Of a stretch of 64,000 nt of DNA, positions 8,378-18,400 are shown one piece after another. How positions within the stretch are numbered: position 1 is the stretch's first letter; every line of letters starts with the position of its first letter. This DNA is from Hoeflea_A sp963921345. Its GTDB lineage: Bacteria > Pseudomonadota > Alphaproteobacteria > Rhizobiales > Rhizobiaceae. The translations under genes and the position numbers were made by a program. The notes beneath the pieces were generated by a model, which was not told where the DNA came from, ran no database searches, and saw nothing but the letters and a program-made list of their open reading frames with translations. The stretch is from assembly GCA_963921345.3 (NCBI GenBank), contig CAWUFE020000007.1, positions 3,224,001-3,288,000 on the forward strand, written 5' to 3'.

Positions 8378-9517
8378 CTATTCGGCCGCCTGCGGGACCG
8401 CAGCGGTTCGTTGTTTGCCGTCACCGCCGCCGGTCAGTCGCTTGACCAGCCGGCGCCAGCCTTCCATCACGCCGCCCGGCAGGAAGATGACGATCAGCAT
8501 GAACAACACGCCCAGCGTCAGGTGCCAGCCTTCGCCGACGAACAGGCTGGCCGTGTCGACGGCCACATGCTGCAGCCCTTCCGGCAGGAAGCTGAAGAAC
8601 TGCAGCAGGGTCCCCTCGTTGAAAGCGGAGAAGATGTTCTCGAAATATTTGATGATCCAGGCGCCGAGCATCGGGCCGACCAGTGTGCCGACACCGCCGA
8701 GAATGGTCATCAGCACGACTTCGCCGGACGCCGTCCACTGCATGCGCTCGGCGCCGGCCAGCGGGTCGGTGACCGCCAGCAGCGAGCCGGCGAGGCCGGC
8801 GAACATGCCGGAGATCACGAAGGCTGCCAGCGTGTAGGGACGCGTGCTGAAGCCGGTGTAGTTCATGCGCTGCTGGTTCGACTTGATACCACGCAGCGCC
8901 AGGCCGAAGGGCGACTTGAAGATGCGGCGGGTGAAGAAGAAGCAGACGATCAGCACGACCGCACAGAAATAGAAGCCCGGATAGCCGCTCATGTCGATGC
9001 CGAACAGGTTGGTTTCGGGCAGCCCCGCACCCGGCTCGGCGAACATGCGGTCGATGATTCGCGGATCCTGCAGCGTCAGCTGCAATCCGGTCTCGCCATT
9101 GGTGATCGGCGTCAGAACCGAATAGGCCAGGTTGTAGCACATCTGCGCAAAGGCCAGCGTCAGGATCGAGAAATAGATGCCCGACCGGCGCAGGCTGACA
9201 TAGCCGATAACCAGGGCGAACAGCCCGGAAAAGGCCATGCCGAACAGGATCGCCGGCAGCACGTTCATGGTGAACAGCTTGAAAGACCAGACGGCGGCGT
9301 AGGATCCGACGCCGAGGAACGCGGCGTGTCCGAACGACAGGTAGCCGGTCAGGCCGAACAGGATGTTGAAGCCCATGGCGAAGATCGCGTAGATCGCGAA
9401 TTTCTGCAGCAAGTCCGGATAGTTGGCGCCCAGCGGCGCCAGCCACAGCGGCATGGTGAAAACGACGACCGCAAAGGCCAGAAGCGCGAAGGGTTCGCGG
9501 GAGAACATCTCTTTCAT
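8378..9517 (-). CDS. Branched-chain amino acid/amide-type ABC permease, LivM-type
   Basis: 379-residue inner-membrane permease with about ten helices. Family landmarks are LFGLTGYLSFGHAAFLGVGSYAA near residue 55 and ILGGVGTLVGPMLGAW near residue 290. A long periplasmic insert (about residues 125-175) separates two helix groups. Starts four bases after the LivH-type gene, so translational coupling is likely. The C-terminal tail is hydrophilic and basic. Confidence 0.88.
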   Translation of the reverse strand: MKEMFSREPFALLAFAVVVFTMPLWLAPLGANYPDLLQKFAIYAIFAMGFNILFGLTGYLSFGHAAFLGVGSYAAVWSFKLFTMNVLPAILFGMAFSGLFALVIGYVSLRRSGIYFSILTLAFAQMCYNLAYSVLTPITNGETGLQLTLQDPRIIDRMFAEPGAGLPETNLFGIDMSGYPGFYFCAVVLIVCFFFTRRIFKSPFGLALRGIKSNQQRMNYTGFSTRPYTLAAFVISGMFAGLAGSLLAVTDPLAGAERMQWTASGEVVLMTILGGVGTLVGPMLGAWIIKYFENIFSAFNEGTLLQFFSFLPEGLQHVAVDTASLFVGEGWHLTLGVLFMLIVIFLPGGVMEGWRRLVKRLTGGGDGKQRTAAVPQAAE

Positions 9518-9521
9518 CGCT

Positions 9522-10547
9522 CTAATCCTCCATCACGCCTTCGCGGCCGAGCAGCCCGCGCGGCATCGTCAAGAGGATGACGACCGCCACCAGATAGATG
9601 ATGATCTGGTCGATCCCCGGAAAGATGCTTTTGATTTCGTTCATCGAGGCGAAGGACTGCAGGATGCCGAGCAGGAAGCCGGCGAGCACCGCGCCCGGCA
9701 GCGATCCCATACCGCCGACGACGACCACGACGAAGGACAGGACAAGGAAGTCCATGCCCATGTGGAAATCGGGCGGGAGGATCGGTGTGTACATGACCCC
9801 GGCCAGGCCGGCGACGACCGCCGCGATGCCGAAGACCACGGTGAAGCGGCGCTGGATGTTGATGCCGAGCAGCCCGACGGTCTCGCTGTCGCGCATGCCG
9901 GCCCGTACCACCATGCCGTATGTGGTGAATTGCAGGAAGGCGAAGACAGAGCCGATTACGGCCGCCGAGAAGGCGAAGTAAACCAACCTCCACCAGGGGT
10001 AGACAATGTTGCACTCGAGCCCCAGCCAGGCGCCGATATCGGCGCTGCCGGAGACGATCTCCGGCGCGCTTTGCGGGATCGGATTGGCGCCGAAATAGTG
10101 CTTGATGATTTCCTGCAGGACGATCGCCAGACCGAAGGTAACGAGAATCTGGTCGGCATGCGGCCGCTTGTAGAAATACTTGATCAGGCCGCGCTCCATG
10201 ACGATGCCGATCAGCAACATCACCGGAATGGCGATGAGGATCGAAACCGGCACCGAGTAGTCGAGCAGAAAGCTGCCGAAGTCGCCCAGCCAGGCCTCGA
10301 TATAGGGCGTGCGGATTTCCACCGGCGTCCCCCAGGCGGTTTTCTGGGTTTCGTCCAGAACCACCTTTTCAAGGCCGAGCAGCTTGTTGAAGGTAACCGC
10401 GCAGAACGCTCCCAGCATGAACAGCGCGCCATGGGCGAAGTTCACGACGCCCAGCGTTCCGAACACCAGAGTCAGGCCCAGGGCGATCAGGGCATAGGCA
10501 CCGCCCTTGTCGAGTCCGTTGAGAAATTGAAGAAAGATCGCATCCAT
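9522..10547 (-). CDS. Branched-chain amino acid/amide-type ABC permease, LivH-type
   Basis: 341-residue inner-membrane permease. The N-terminus (GGAYALIALGLTLVFGTLGV) and the stretch VVVVVGGMGSLPGAVLAGFL near residue 290 are typical of LivH. ATG 10547 is preferred to a TTG two codons earlier; GGAGGGG lies upstream of both. An insert of about 35 residues after the second helix, rich in charged residues, is longer than in the textbook LivH. Preceded by a GC-rich hairpin that separates it from the binding-protein gene. Confidence 0.86.
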   Translation of the reverse strand: MDAIFLQFLNGLDKGGAYALIALGLTLVFGTLGVVNFAHGALFMLGAFCAVTFNKLLGLEKVVLDETQKTAWGTPVEIRTPYIEAWLGDFGSFLLDYSVPVSILIAIPVMLLIGIVMERGLIKYFYKRPHADQILVTFGLAIVLQEIIKHYFGANPIPQSAPEIVSGSADIGAWLGLECNIVYPWWRLVYFAFSAAVIGSVFAFLQFTTYGMVVRAGMRDSETVGLLGINIQRRFTVVFGIAAVVAGLAGVMYTPILPPDFHMGMDFLVLSFVVVVVGGMGSLPGAVLAGFLLGILQSFASMNEIKSIFPGIDQIIIYLVAVVILLTMPRGLLGREGVMED

Positions 10548-10587
10548 AGCCAAAAAACCCCTCCGAGGCTTTGAACCCTGGTTGGTC

Positions 10588-10611
10588 GACCGGCCGCAGA
10601 AGCGGCCGGTC
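10588..10611 (-). promoter_or_regulatory. Intercistronic hairpin between binding-protein and permease genes
   Basis: Perfect 10-bp inverted repeat GACCGGCCGC / GCGGCCGGTC with a 4-base loop. There is no T-tract, which argues for 3'-end protection or partial attenuation of the operon message rather than full termination. It occupies the same position as the ugpB/ugpA and tctC/tctA hairpins. Confidence 0.6.
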
Positions 10612-10642
10612 AGGAAGACTGTTGCAGTCTAGTCGGTGCTGG

Positions 10643-11986
10643 TCAGCAGGCCTTGGCGTCCGCCGGGCCGAGTTCCCCGCCGAAGATCGCCGGGTCGTAG
10701 GTGACCTGATCGCGCGGCACGATCTTGACCACTTCCAGAAGGTCGAACTGCGAACTCGGATTGGCGTTGCCGCGCACCACGAGAACGTCCTTCATGCACT
10801 GGTGGTCGGCGGCGCGATACAGCGTCTTGCCGTTGCCCGTGCCGTCGAACTCGTAGCCTTCGAGTGCGGCGATCACCTGCGGCGGAGCGAAGGTACCGGC
10901 GCGTTCGCAGGCATCGGCATAAAGCAGCGCCTGTGTGTAACAGGTCTGCGCCGCCTGGGACGGCGGGAAGCCGTATTCCTGGCCGAAGGACTTGACGAAG
11001 GCCTTCGACCCCTCGTCCTGGAGCGACCAGTTCCAGTTGGTGGTGCCGAGAATGCCCTTGATGTTGTCGCCGGCGCCTTGTGCCATCAGACGAGAGAACA
11101 GCGGCACGACGATCTCGAAGTTCTTGCCGTTGACCTGCTTGTCGCGCATGCCGAACTGCACGGCCTGGGTCAGCGAGTTGACCATGTCCTTGCCGTAGTG
11201 GTTGAGGACCAGCACGTCGGCACCGGAGTTGAGAACAGGCGTCAGATACTGCGAGAAGTCGCCTGCGCCGAGCGGCGTACGCACCGCATTGGCGGTGTTC
11301 CAGCCGAGACCCTCGGTGGCGTCCTTGATCGACTCTTCCTGGGTCCAGCCCCAGTTGTAGTCGGCCGTCAGGTGATAGGCGGTGCGGTCCTTGCCGAGCT
11401 GTTCGGCGAGAATCGGACCCAGCGCCAGGCCGGACTGGTAGGCGTTGAAGAAGTGACGGAAGCCGTAGCGCTTCTTGTCCTTGCCGGTGGTGTCGTTGGA
11501 GTGGGTCAGGCCGGCCATGAAGATCACGCCGGTTTCCTGACACAGGCCCTGAACGGCCACGGCAACGCCCGAGGACGATCCGCCGGTGATCATGATGGCG
11601 CCGTCTTTTTCGATCATCCGCTTGGCGGAGGCGCGTGCGGCGTCGGACTTGGTCTGGGTGTCGCCGGTGACGAATTCGACTTTCTTGCCGAGAATGCCGT
11701 TGCCCTTGAGCGCCTTCGACGAGAAGGTGTTGAGCATGCCGCCGTCGCCTTCACCGTTGAGGTGCTTGACGGCCAGTTGATAGGCGCGCAGTTCGTCCGC
11801 ACCCTCGTCGGCGTAAGGGCCGGTCTGGGGGACGTTGAAGCCGAGGGTGACGCTGCTGCCGGTCGGCATGTTGCAGAAGTCCTCGGCATAGGCACCGCGC
11901 ACGAAACTCATCGGTGCCGCAAGCGCAACCCCGGATGCCGCACAGGCCTTGAGCAGGCCACGACGAGTCAGTGTGAGTTTGGACAT
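10643..11986 (-). CDS. Tat-exported solute-binding protein of the branched-chain amino acid/amide ABC system
   Basis: 447-residue Peripla_BP_6-type binding protein, first gene of the leftward operon. The N-terminus MSKLTLTRRGLLKACAASG is a twin-arginine signal with an Ala-rich h-region and probable cleavage after RGAYA. Mature landmarks are GFNVPQTGPYADEG and ITGGSSSGVAVAVQ. GGAGGAA precedes the ATG at 11986. Several cysteines remain in the mature part, fitting export of a folded protein. Ligand cannot be named; urea-specific UrtA landmarks are absent. Confidence 0.82.
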   Translation of the reverse strand: MSKLTLTRRGLLKACAASGVALAAPMSFVRGAYAEDFCNMPTGSSVTLGFNVPQTGPYADEGADELRAYQLAVKHLNGEGDGGMLNTFSSKALKGNGILGKKVEFVTGDTQTKSDAARASAKRMIEKDGAIMITGGSSSGVAVAVQGLCQETGVIFMAGLTHSNDTTGKDKKRYGFRHFFNAYQSGLALGPILAEQLGKDRTAYHLTADYNWGWTQEESIKDATEGLGWNTANAVRTPLGAGDFSQYLTPVLNSGADVLVLNHYGKDMVNSLTQAVQFGMRDKQVNGKNFEIVVPLFSRLMAQGAGDNIKGILGTTNWNWSLQDEGSKAFVKSFGQEYGFPPSQAAQTCYTQALLYADACERAGTFAPPQVIAALEGYEFDGTGNGKTLYRAADHQCMKDVLVVRGNANPSSQFDLLEVVKIVPRDQVTYDPAIFGGELGPADAKAC

Positions 11987-12344
11987 TGAATTCCTCCCGA
12001 ATGTCGCTGAACGAGCGTTCCGTCCAAGACCGGCGGAACTAAGAGCGGGATGCTAGCTGCGTGGACGGGAGGCGCAATAATCCATTCGTGTATAAGACTT
12101 TGGTATATTAGACTTTTTTCCTATTGCACCCTGCCGTTCGACCTCGATTCGGAAACAAAATGTCGTGAGATCTTGATCCGTATCAAGGTTGCGGCGTTTT
12201 TTCCTGTTTAGAGTGCATCTAAAGTCTGATAGGTCTTTTTGACGGCATTGGCGCAGGCTGCGCGCTTGTCAGCCGCCGGAGTCCGGTTCGGGCAACGAAT
12301 CGATGAGCAGGCGGCGAATACCGCGTAACTGGAGTGGGACTCTC
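11987..12344. other. Divergent regulatory region between the ABC operon and hemA
   Basis: No gene seen in these 358 bases. The left part is AT-rich with imperfect repeats (GTGTATAAGAC and GGTATATTAGAC near 12089-12114) that could hold the ABC-operon promoter and an operator. The right part holds the FNR-type box and the hemA leader. Confidence 0.5.
12173..12186 (+). promoter_or_regulatory. FNR/FnrL-type anaerobox upstream of hemA
   Basis: TTGATCCGTATCAA, a perfect match to the TTGAT-N4-ATCAA consensus. It lies 159 bases upstream of the hemA start. If it is centred at -41.5 the start point would be near 12221, with the weak -10 sequence TTTAGA at 12207-12212. FnrL control of hemA under low oxygen is established in several alphaproteobacteria. 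Confidence 0.75.
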
Positions 12345-13622
12345 ATGGATTATCGCAGCATTTTTCAGGACGCTGTCGATCAGCTGCATGCCGAAAAACG
12401 ATACCGCGTGTTTGCCAATCTGGAACGCATCGTCGGCAAGTTTCCGCGCGCCATCCACCGCTCCGGCGCCTCGGCCCGGGAAGTCACCGTATGGTGCTCT
12501 AACGACTATCTGGGCATGGGCCAGAACGAAAACGTCATCGCCGCGCTGTGCGATGCGGCCGGCAAGATGGGCTCCGGCGCCGGCGGCACCCGCAACATTT
12601 CCGGCACCAACCACCCGCTGGTCGAGCTGGAGCACGAGCTCGCCGACCTGCACGGCAAGGAGGCCGCCCTGGTCTTCACGTCGGGCTTCATTTCCAACGA
12701 GGCCTCGATCTCGACCATCGCCCGGCTGCTGCCGAACTGCCTGATCCTGTCGGACGAATTGAACCATTCCTCGATGATCGAGGGCGTGCGCCGGTCGGGT
12801 TCGGAAAAGAAGATTTTTCGGCACAACGATCTGGGGCACCTGGAGCAGCTGCTGCAGGCGGCCGAACCGGACCGGGCCAAGCTGATCGTCTTCGAATCGG
12901 TCTATTCCATGGACGGCGACATCGCGCCGATCGAGGCCATCGCCGATCTCGCCGACAAATACGGCGCCATGACCTATATCGACGAGGTGCACGCTGTCGG
13001 CATGTACGGCCCGCGCGGCGGCGGCATCTGCGATCGCGACGGCCTGGCCGACCGCATCGACATCATCGAGGGAACGCTGGCCAAGGCGTTCGGTGCGCTC
13101 GGCGGCTACATCACCGGCCCGCGGACGGTGATCGACGCGGTGCGCTCCTATGCACCCGGCTTCATTTTCACCACGGCGCTGCCGCCGGCCATGGCCGCTG
13201 CAGCGACCACCTCGATCCGCCACCTGAAAAACTCGCAGGTCGAGCGCGACAAGCACCAGCGCCAGGCGCAGACCACCAAAAAGATCCTGCTCGAAGCAGG
13301 GCTGCCGGTCATGCCGTCGGTGACCCACATCGTTCCTGTCCTGGTCGGCGATCCCGAGCTTTGCAAGAAGGCTGCCGACCGGCTGATGGACGTGCACGGC
13401 ATCTATATCCAGCCGATCAACTATCCGACCGTGCCGCGCGGCACCGAGCGGCTGCGCATCACGCCGTCGCCGTTCCACGACGACACGCTGATCGGGGAAC
13501 TGCGCGACGCGCTGCTCGAGGTGTGGAACGCGCTGGGCATCCCGCTGACGACCGATTCCGGTGCCGAACCGGTCAAGTCCGACCGCGTCGTGCAACTGCC
13601 GGTCGCCAAATCGGGCGGCTGA
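12345..13622 (+). CDS. hemA: 5-aminolevulinate synthase
   Basis: PLP enzyme that condenses glycine and succinyl-CoA to 5-aminolevulinate, the first step of tetrapyrrole synthesis by the Shemin route of alphaproteobacteria. 425 residues from ATG 12345 (GGAGTGGG upstream; the frame is open 14 codons earlier but without family similarity). Landmarks: MGSGAGGTRNISGT glycine loop, DEVHAVGMYG, and PLP lysine near residue 247 in GTLAKAFGALGGYI. The C-terminus has an extra hydrophilic tail of about 20 residues. Stands alone behind an FNR-type box; converges with the aminotransferase gene 8 bases away. Confidence 0.96.
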   Translation: MDYRSIFQDAVDQLHAEKRYRVFANLERIVGKFPRAIHRSGASAREVTVWCSNDYLGMGQNENVIAALCDAAGKMGSGAGGTRNISGTNHPLVELEHELADLHGKEAALVFTSGFISNEASISTIARLLPNCLILSDELNHSSMIEGVRRSGSEKKIFRHNDLGHLEQLLQAAEPDRAKLIVFESVYSMDGDIAPIEAIADLADKYGAMTYIDEVHAVGMYGPRGGGICDRDGLADRIDIIEGTLAKAFGALGGYITGPRTVIDAVRSYAPGFIFTTALPPAMAAAATTSIRHLKNSQVERDKHQRQAQTTKKILLEAGLPVMPSVTHIVPVLVGDPELCKKAADRLMDVHGIYIQPINYPTVPRGTERLRITPSPFHDDTLIGELRDALLEVWNALGIPLTTDSGAEPVKSDRVVQLPVAKSGG

Positions 13623-13629
13623 CCGCCTC

Positions 13630-14796
13630 TCAGTTTTTCAGCAAAAACTCCGCTAGCCGCCCAGCGGCGTCTTCGACCTGGTCGAGGCGCCGCAGGAAGC
13701 AGGCGCGAAAGTAGGATTCGCCGCCGGGGCCGAAGCCCGAACCGGGCGCCAGGCCGACGCCGGTCTCGTCGACCAGACGGATCGCCGCCGAGCGGGTGTC
13801 TTCAAGGCCGTCGATGGCGAAGAAGGCGTAAAACGAGCCCTCCGGCGGCACCAGTCGCACCCGGTTGGTCGCGAGCAGCGCCTGGCAAAGCACGCCGCGC
13901 GCATCCGCCGCCCGCTCCTTCTGCTGTTCGACGTAGGGGTCGCCCTCGTTCAGCGCGGCGACAGCTCCCTCCTGCATGAAGTGGGCGACGCCGGAGGTCG
14001 AATACTGGATCAGGTTCTCGAACACCTGGCCGAGTTCCGACGGCGCGCGCACCCAGCCGACGCGCCAGCCGGTCATCGACCAGTTCTTGGAAAAGGTGTT
14101 GACGAACAGGATGCGATCGCTGTCGTCCATGATGTCCAGGAAGGACGGCGCTCGGTGGCCTGAATAGTAGAAGCGGCTATAGATCTCGTCGGCGATGATC
14201 CAGATGCCGTGGCGGCGCGCCAGATCGAGGATCGTGCGCAGATCCGCTTCGCTCGCCACCCAGCCGGTCGGGTTGGACGGCGTGTTGATGAACAGCGCCC
14301 GCGTTTGCGGCGTGATGGCGTCGGCCAGCCGTTGAAGGTCCAGCGACCAGCCGGCTTCGCCAAACCGCATTTTGACCGCCACGGCGCGCAAGCCGGAAAT
14401 TTCCGCCGCTGCCGAAATGTTCGGCCAGGACGGCGAAGCGTAGACGATGTCGCTGCCTGGCGGACAGATTGCCTCGACCGCCAGCTTGATCGCCTGCATG
14501 CCGGAGCCGGTGACGTAGAAGTTCTCCGGTTCGTGGCGGCCGCCGAAATGCCTGATGTGGTAGTCCGCAAGCGCCTCGCGCAGCGGCGGTATGCCGCGCT
14601 GCCAGGTGTAGAACGTGTTGCCTGCCTCGAGAGAGCGGATCGTCGGTCGGGTGATGAACTCCGGCGTCGGCAGATCGCCCTCGCCGACCCAAAGCGGAAT
14701 CAGGTTTTCCTTTTGCCTGCCGTGATTGACCACGGCAACGATGCCGCTCTCCGGTGCCTGACGGGCCAACGGGCTGATATGGTCGATGAAAGACAT
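13630..14796 (-). CDS. Class I/II PLP aminotransferase (aspartate/alanine type)
   Basis: 388-residue fold-type I aminotransferase. ATG 14796 (MSFIDHISPLARQ) is preferred because AAGGAA lies just upstream; a GTG nine codons earlier is possible. Landmarks: substrate-loop PLWVGEGDLPTPEF, TNPTGW-type motif NTPSNPTGWVAS, DEIYSRF, and Schiff-base lysine in VNTFSKNWSMTGWRVGW near residue 235. C-terminal Arg for the substrate carboxylate is likely in the ESYFRACF stretch. Amino acid specificity cannot be told. Confidence 0.85.
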   Translation of the reverse strand: MSFIDHISPLARQAPESGIVAVVNHGRQKENLIPLWVGEGDLPTPEFITRPTIRSLEAGNTFYTWQRGIPPLREALADYHIRHFGGRHEPENFYVTGSGMQAIKLAVEAICPPGSDIVYASPSWPNISAAAEISGLRAVAVKMRFGEAGWSLDLQRLADAITPQTRALFINTPSNPTGWVASEADLRTILDLARRHGIWIIADEIYSRFYYSGHRAPSFLDIMDDSDRILFVNTFSKNWSMTGWRVGWVRAPSELGQVFENLIQYSTSGVAHFMQEGAVAALNEGDPYVEQQKERAADARGVLCQALLATNRVRLVPPEGSFYAFFAIDGLEDTRSAAIRLVDETGVGLAPGSGFGPGGESYFRACFLRRLDQVEDAAGRLAEFLLKN

Positions 14797-14927
14797 GGGT
14801 TCCTTCCCGATCACCGTTTCCACTCAACCGCGTAACGCGCGTCACCGAAAAAATCACATCACAATGCGTGATGGTCCCATCGGCCGCATTGATGGACGGC
14901 CCGACTGCGGGCCGCCGCGAGTGTCGA

Positions 14928-15341
14928 CTACTTCTTGAGCAGGTCGCGGATTTCCGTCAGCAACTGGATATCGGCGGGCGGCGCCGCCGGGGCTGCCGGT
15001 TTTGCCTCTTCCTTGCGCCGCATGTTGTTGACCGCCTTGACCATCAAAAAGATGATCCACGCCAGAATCAGGAAGTTGATCACGACCGTGATGAAATTGC
15101 CGTAGGCAAACACAGCGCCCTGCTCGCGCGCCGCCTCGAGGGTCGATGCGGTCACCGCGCTGCTCAGCGGAATGAAGTAGTCGGAAAAATCGAAACCGCC
15201 GAAAATGGCGCCGACGATCGGCATGATAACGTCGTCGGTCAGCGATTTGACGATCAGGCCGAACGCCCCGCCGATGATCACTCCGACCGCCAGGTCCATC
15301 ACGTTGCCCTTGGCAACGAACTCCTTGAACTCCTTGAACAT
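14928..15341 (-). CDS. mscL: Large-conductance mechanosensitive channel
   Basis: 137-residue inner-membrane channel that opens under hypo-osmotic stress. Starts MFKEFKEFVAKGNVMDLAVG with GGGGGAAG upstream; the frame is open 23 codons further but lacks family similarity. Two helices: TM1 with the gate motif VIIGGAFGLIVKSL, TM2 FITVVINFLILAWIIFLM. The C-terminal bundle ends ADIQLLTEIRDLLKK, as in the family. A GC-rich hairpin without T-tract (about 14896-14913) follows the stop. Confidence 0.96.
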   Translation of the reverse strand: MFKEFKEFVAKGNVMDLAVGVIIGGAFGLIVKSLTDDVIMPIVGAIFGGFDFSDYFIPLSSAVTASTLEAAREQGAVFAYGNFITVVINFLILAWIIFLMVKAVNNMRRKEEAKPAAPAAPPADIQLLTEIRDLLKK

Positions 15342-15499
15342 TGCTTCCCCCTTGAAGGTCTCGTTTCCAAAGTCCCACCGGGACCGACTGTCGGTGCGCG
15401 TTGCCGACAAGTCAATACGACGCGCCTTTCGTCTGATTTGCCCGCGTGACGTTTGCGTTTATGCTGTGGGTCAAGGGTTTGAAACGGAGGAGTTTCTCT

Positions 15500-18400
15500 T
15501 TGCTGCCTGGATGGGCCATCGTCAGTTCGGCCCTGCTCTATCTTGTCCTGCTGTTCGCCATCGCCAGCTATGGCGACCGCAAAAGCGCGGCCAAGCGCAA
15601 TGAAGGGCGTGGCCGGCCGCTGATCTATGCCCTGAGCCTGGCGGTCTACTGCACGTCCTGGACCTATTTCGGCGGCGTCGGCCTGGCGGCGGAGCGCGGC
15701 TACGAGTTCCTCGCCATCTATATCGGTCCGATCCTGATGTTCACCATCGGCATGCCGGTCATCCGCCGTATCGTCAATCTGGCGAAGGCCGAGAAACTGA
15801 CCTCGATCGCCGACTTCATGGCCGCCCGCTACGGCAAGAATCCGACGGTCGCCGGCATTGTCGCACTGATCGCCGTCATCGGCACGATCCCCTATATCGC
15901 CCTGCAACTGAAGGCCGTGTCCTCGTCGGTCGAGATCATCATGTCGGATGCGTCGCTGGCCGAACAGGGACCGTATTTCCTGACCGACATCTCGCTGGTG
16001 GTTGCGCTGCTGCTCGCCGGCTTTGCGGTGATCTTCGGCACCCGCCACGCCGACGCGACGGAGCACCAGAACGGCCTGATCCTGGCGATCGCGACGGAAT
16101 CGGTCGTCAAGCTCTTCGCTTTCACGGCCGTCGGCCTGTTCGTCACGTTATTCCTGTTTTCAGGCCCGGCCGACCTGATGGAGCAGGCCCGGCAGAACGA
16201 ACGGGTGATGGCATCTCTGAGTTATGAAACAGCGCCGGCCCGCTGGATCGTGCTGACCATGCTGTCGGCGCTCGCCATCGTTTTCCTGCCGCGCCAGTTT
16301 CATGTCACCGTGGTCGAAAACCGCACGGAAAGCGAGCTGCGCACCGCCCGATTCCTGTTTCCGCTTTATCTGATCGCCATCAACATCTTCGTCATCCCCA
16401 TCGCCATCGCCGGGTTGCTGATGTTCGGCGGTACCGGAATCGGCGACCAGTTCGTGCTGCTTTTGCCGTTGTCGCAGGATCTTTCCTGGCTGTCGCTGGC
16501 CACCTTTATCGGCGGCTTTTCGGCGGCCACCGCCATGGTCATCGTCGCGTCGGTGGCCGTCGCCATCATGATTTCGAACGATCTGGTGATGCCGTTCCTG
16601 GTGCGCCGCAACGTGCTGCAGCGCGACGGCGACCACAGCGATTTCACCGGCGCCATCCTGAAGATCCGGCGCACCGCCATTTTCTGCATCCTGCTGCTCG
16701 GCTACGCCTATTACCGGGCGGCGACGGTCAATGCCGGGCTCGCCTCGATCGGCCTTTTGTCGTTCGCGGCCATCGCCCAGTTCGCGCCGGCCATGTTCGG
16801 CGGGCTGATCTGGAAGCGCGCCAATGCGCGCGGCGCCATTGCCGGGCTGACGGCCGGCATGCTGGTCTGGGTCTATCTGCTGCTGCTGCCGAGCCTCGGC
16901 GGGCCGGACTATTCCGTCGCGGCGGCCTCGGTGCTCGACTTTCTGATCCCCGGGACGGCGGCCTTTTCCGGCGCCAACATCGATCCGCTGGTCACCGGTG
17001 TCATCCTCAGTCTCGCAGCCAATCTCGCGCTGTTCATCTTCGGGTCGCTCAGCCGTCCGGCACGCTCGCTGGAACGGCTGCAGGCCAGCGTCTTCATTCC
17101 GCAGCGATCGATGGCGCGGCCGGCCCGCAACGACATGCAGACGGGCATCACCGTCAAGCAGCTCAAACAGGCGATCACCAAATATCTGGGAGCGCAGCGC
17201 ACCGAGCGCTCCTTCCACACCTTCGAACTGACCCGCGGCCGCTGGCTGGAGCCCAGCGCACCGGCCGACATGGAGCTGGTGCGCTATTCGGAGCAGCTGC
17301 TCGGCAGCGCCATCGGGTCGGCCTCGGCCCGGCTGGTCCTGTCGCTGCTGTTCCAGAAGGACGACGACCGGTCCTCCGACACGGCCCGGCTGCTCGACGA
17401 GGCGTCGGAAGCGCTGCAATACAATCGCGACCTGCTGCAATCGGCACTCGGCCAGATGGATCAGGGCATTACCGTGTTCGACAGTTCGAACCGGCTGAGC
17501 GTGTGGAACCGCCGCTTCCGTTCGCTGCTCGACCTGCCCGAATCCGTCGGCCAGGTCGGCATCCCGCTGGAGGACATCGTCACCATCCTTGCCGACCGCG
17601 GCGACATCAAGACCGGTCAGGTGCGCAAGACCATCGACAATTTCCTGACCATGGACATGTCGTGGACGCTGACGCTGGCGGAATCGCAGAGGATCATCGA
17701 AATCCGCTCCAACACCATGCCGGACAACGGCGTCGTCACCACCTATGCCGACATTACCGAGCGCGTCGCCTCGGCCAAGGCGCTTCGGCAGGCCAACGAG
17801 ACCCTCGAGCAGCGTGTCGCGACGCGGACGGCGGAACTGATGAGCGTCAACGAGGAGCTGGCCCAGGCGCGGGCCACCGCCGAAGAGGCCAATATCGGCA
17901 AGACAAGATTCCTGGCAGCCGCCGGCCACGACATCCTGCAGCCGCTCAACGCGGCGCGCCTCTATTCGTCGGCGCTGGTCGAGCGGCTCGGCGAGTCGGA
18001 CAATCGCGGCCTGGTCCGCAACATCGATTCGTCGCTGGAATCGGTGGAGTCCATTCTCGGCGCGGTGCTCGACATCTCGCGTCTCGACACCGGCGCCATG
18101 AAGCCGCAAATCACCAGTTTTCCGCTCTACGACGTGCTGCGGCGGATCGAGACCGATTTCCAGCCGGTGGCGGCGGAAAGCCAGTTGCGGCTCACGGTGA
18201 TGCCGACATCGGTGATGGTGCGTTCGGATCCGAACCTGCTGCGGCGGCTCATTCAGAATCTGGTCTCCAACGCCATCAAGTACACCCATGACGGACGTGT
18301 TCTGGTCGGCGTAAGGCGCGGCGGCGACCGGGTTTTCCTGCAGGTCATCGACACCGGCATCGGCATCCCGACCGCCAGCCAGCAAACCGTTTTCAAGGAA

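Noticed and set aside
14896..14913. mscL terminator
   Set aside because: A 7-bp GC hairpin is present but no T-tract follows on the minus strand, so I do not call it a terminator.
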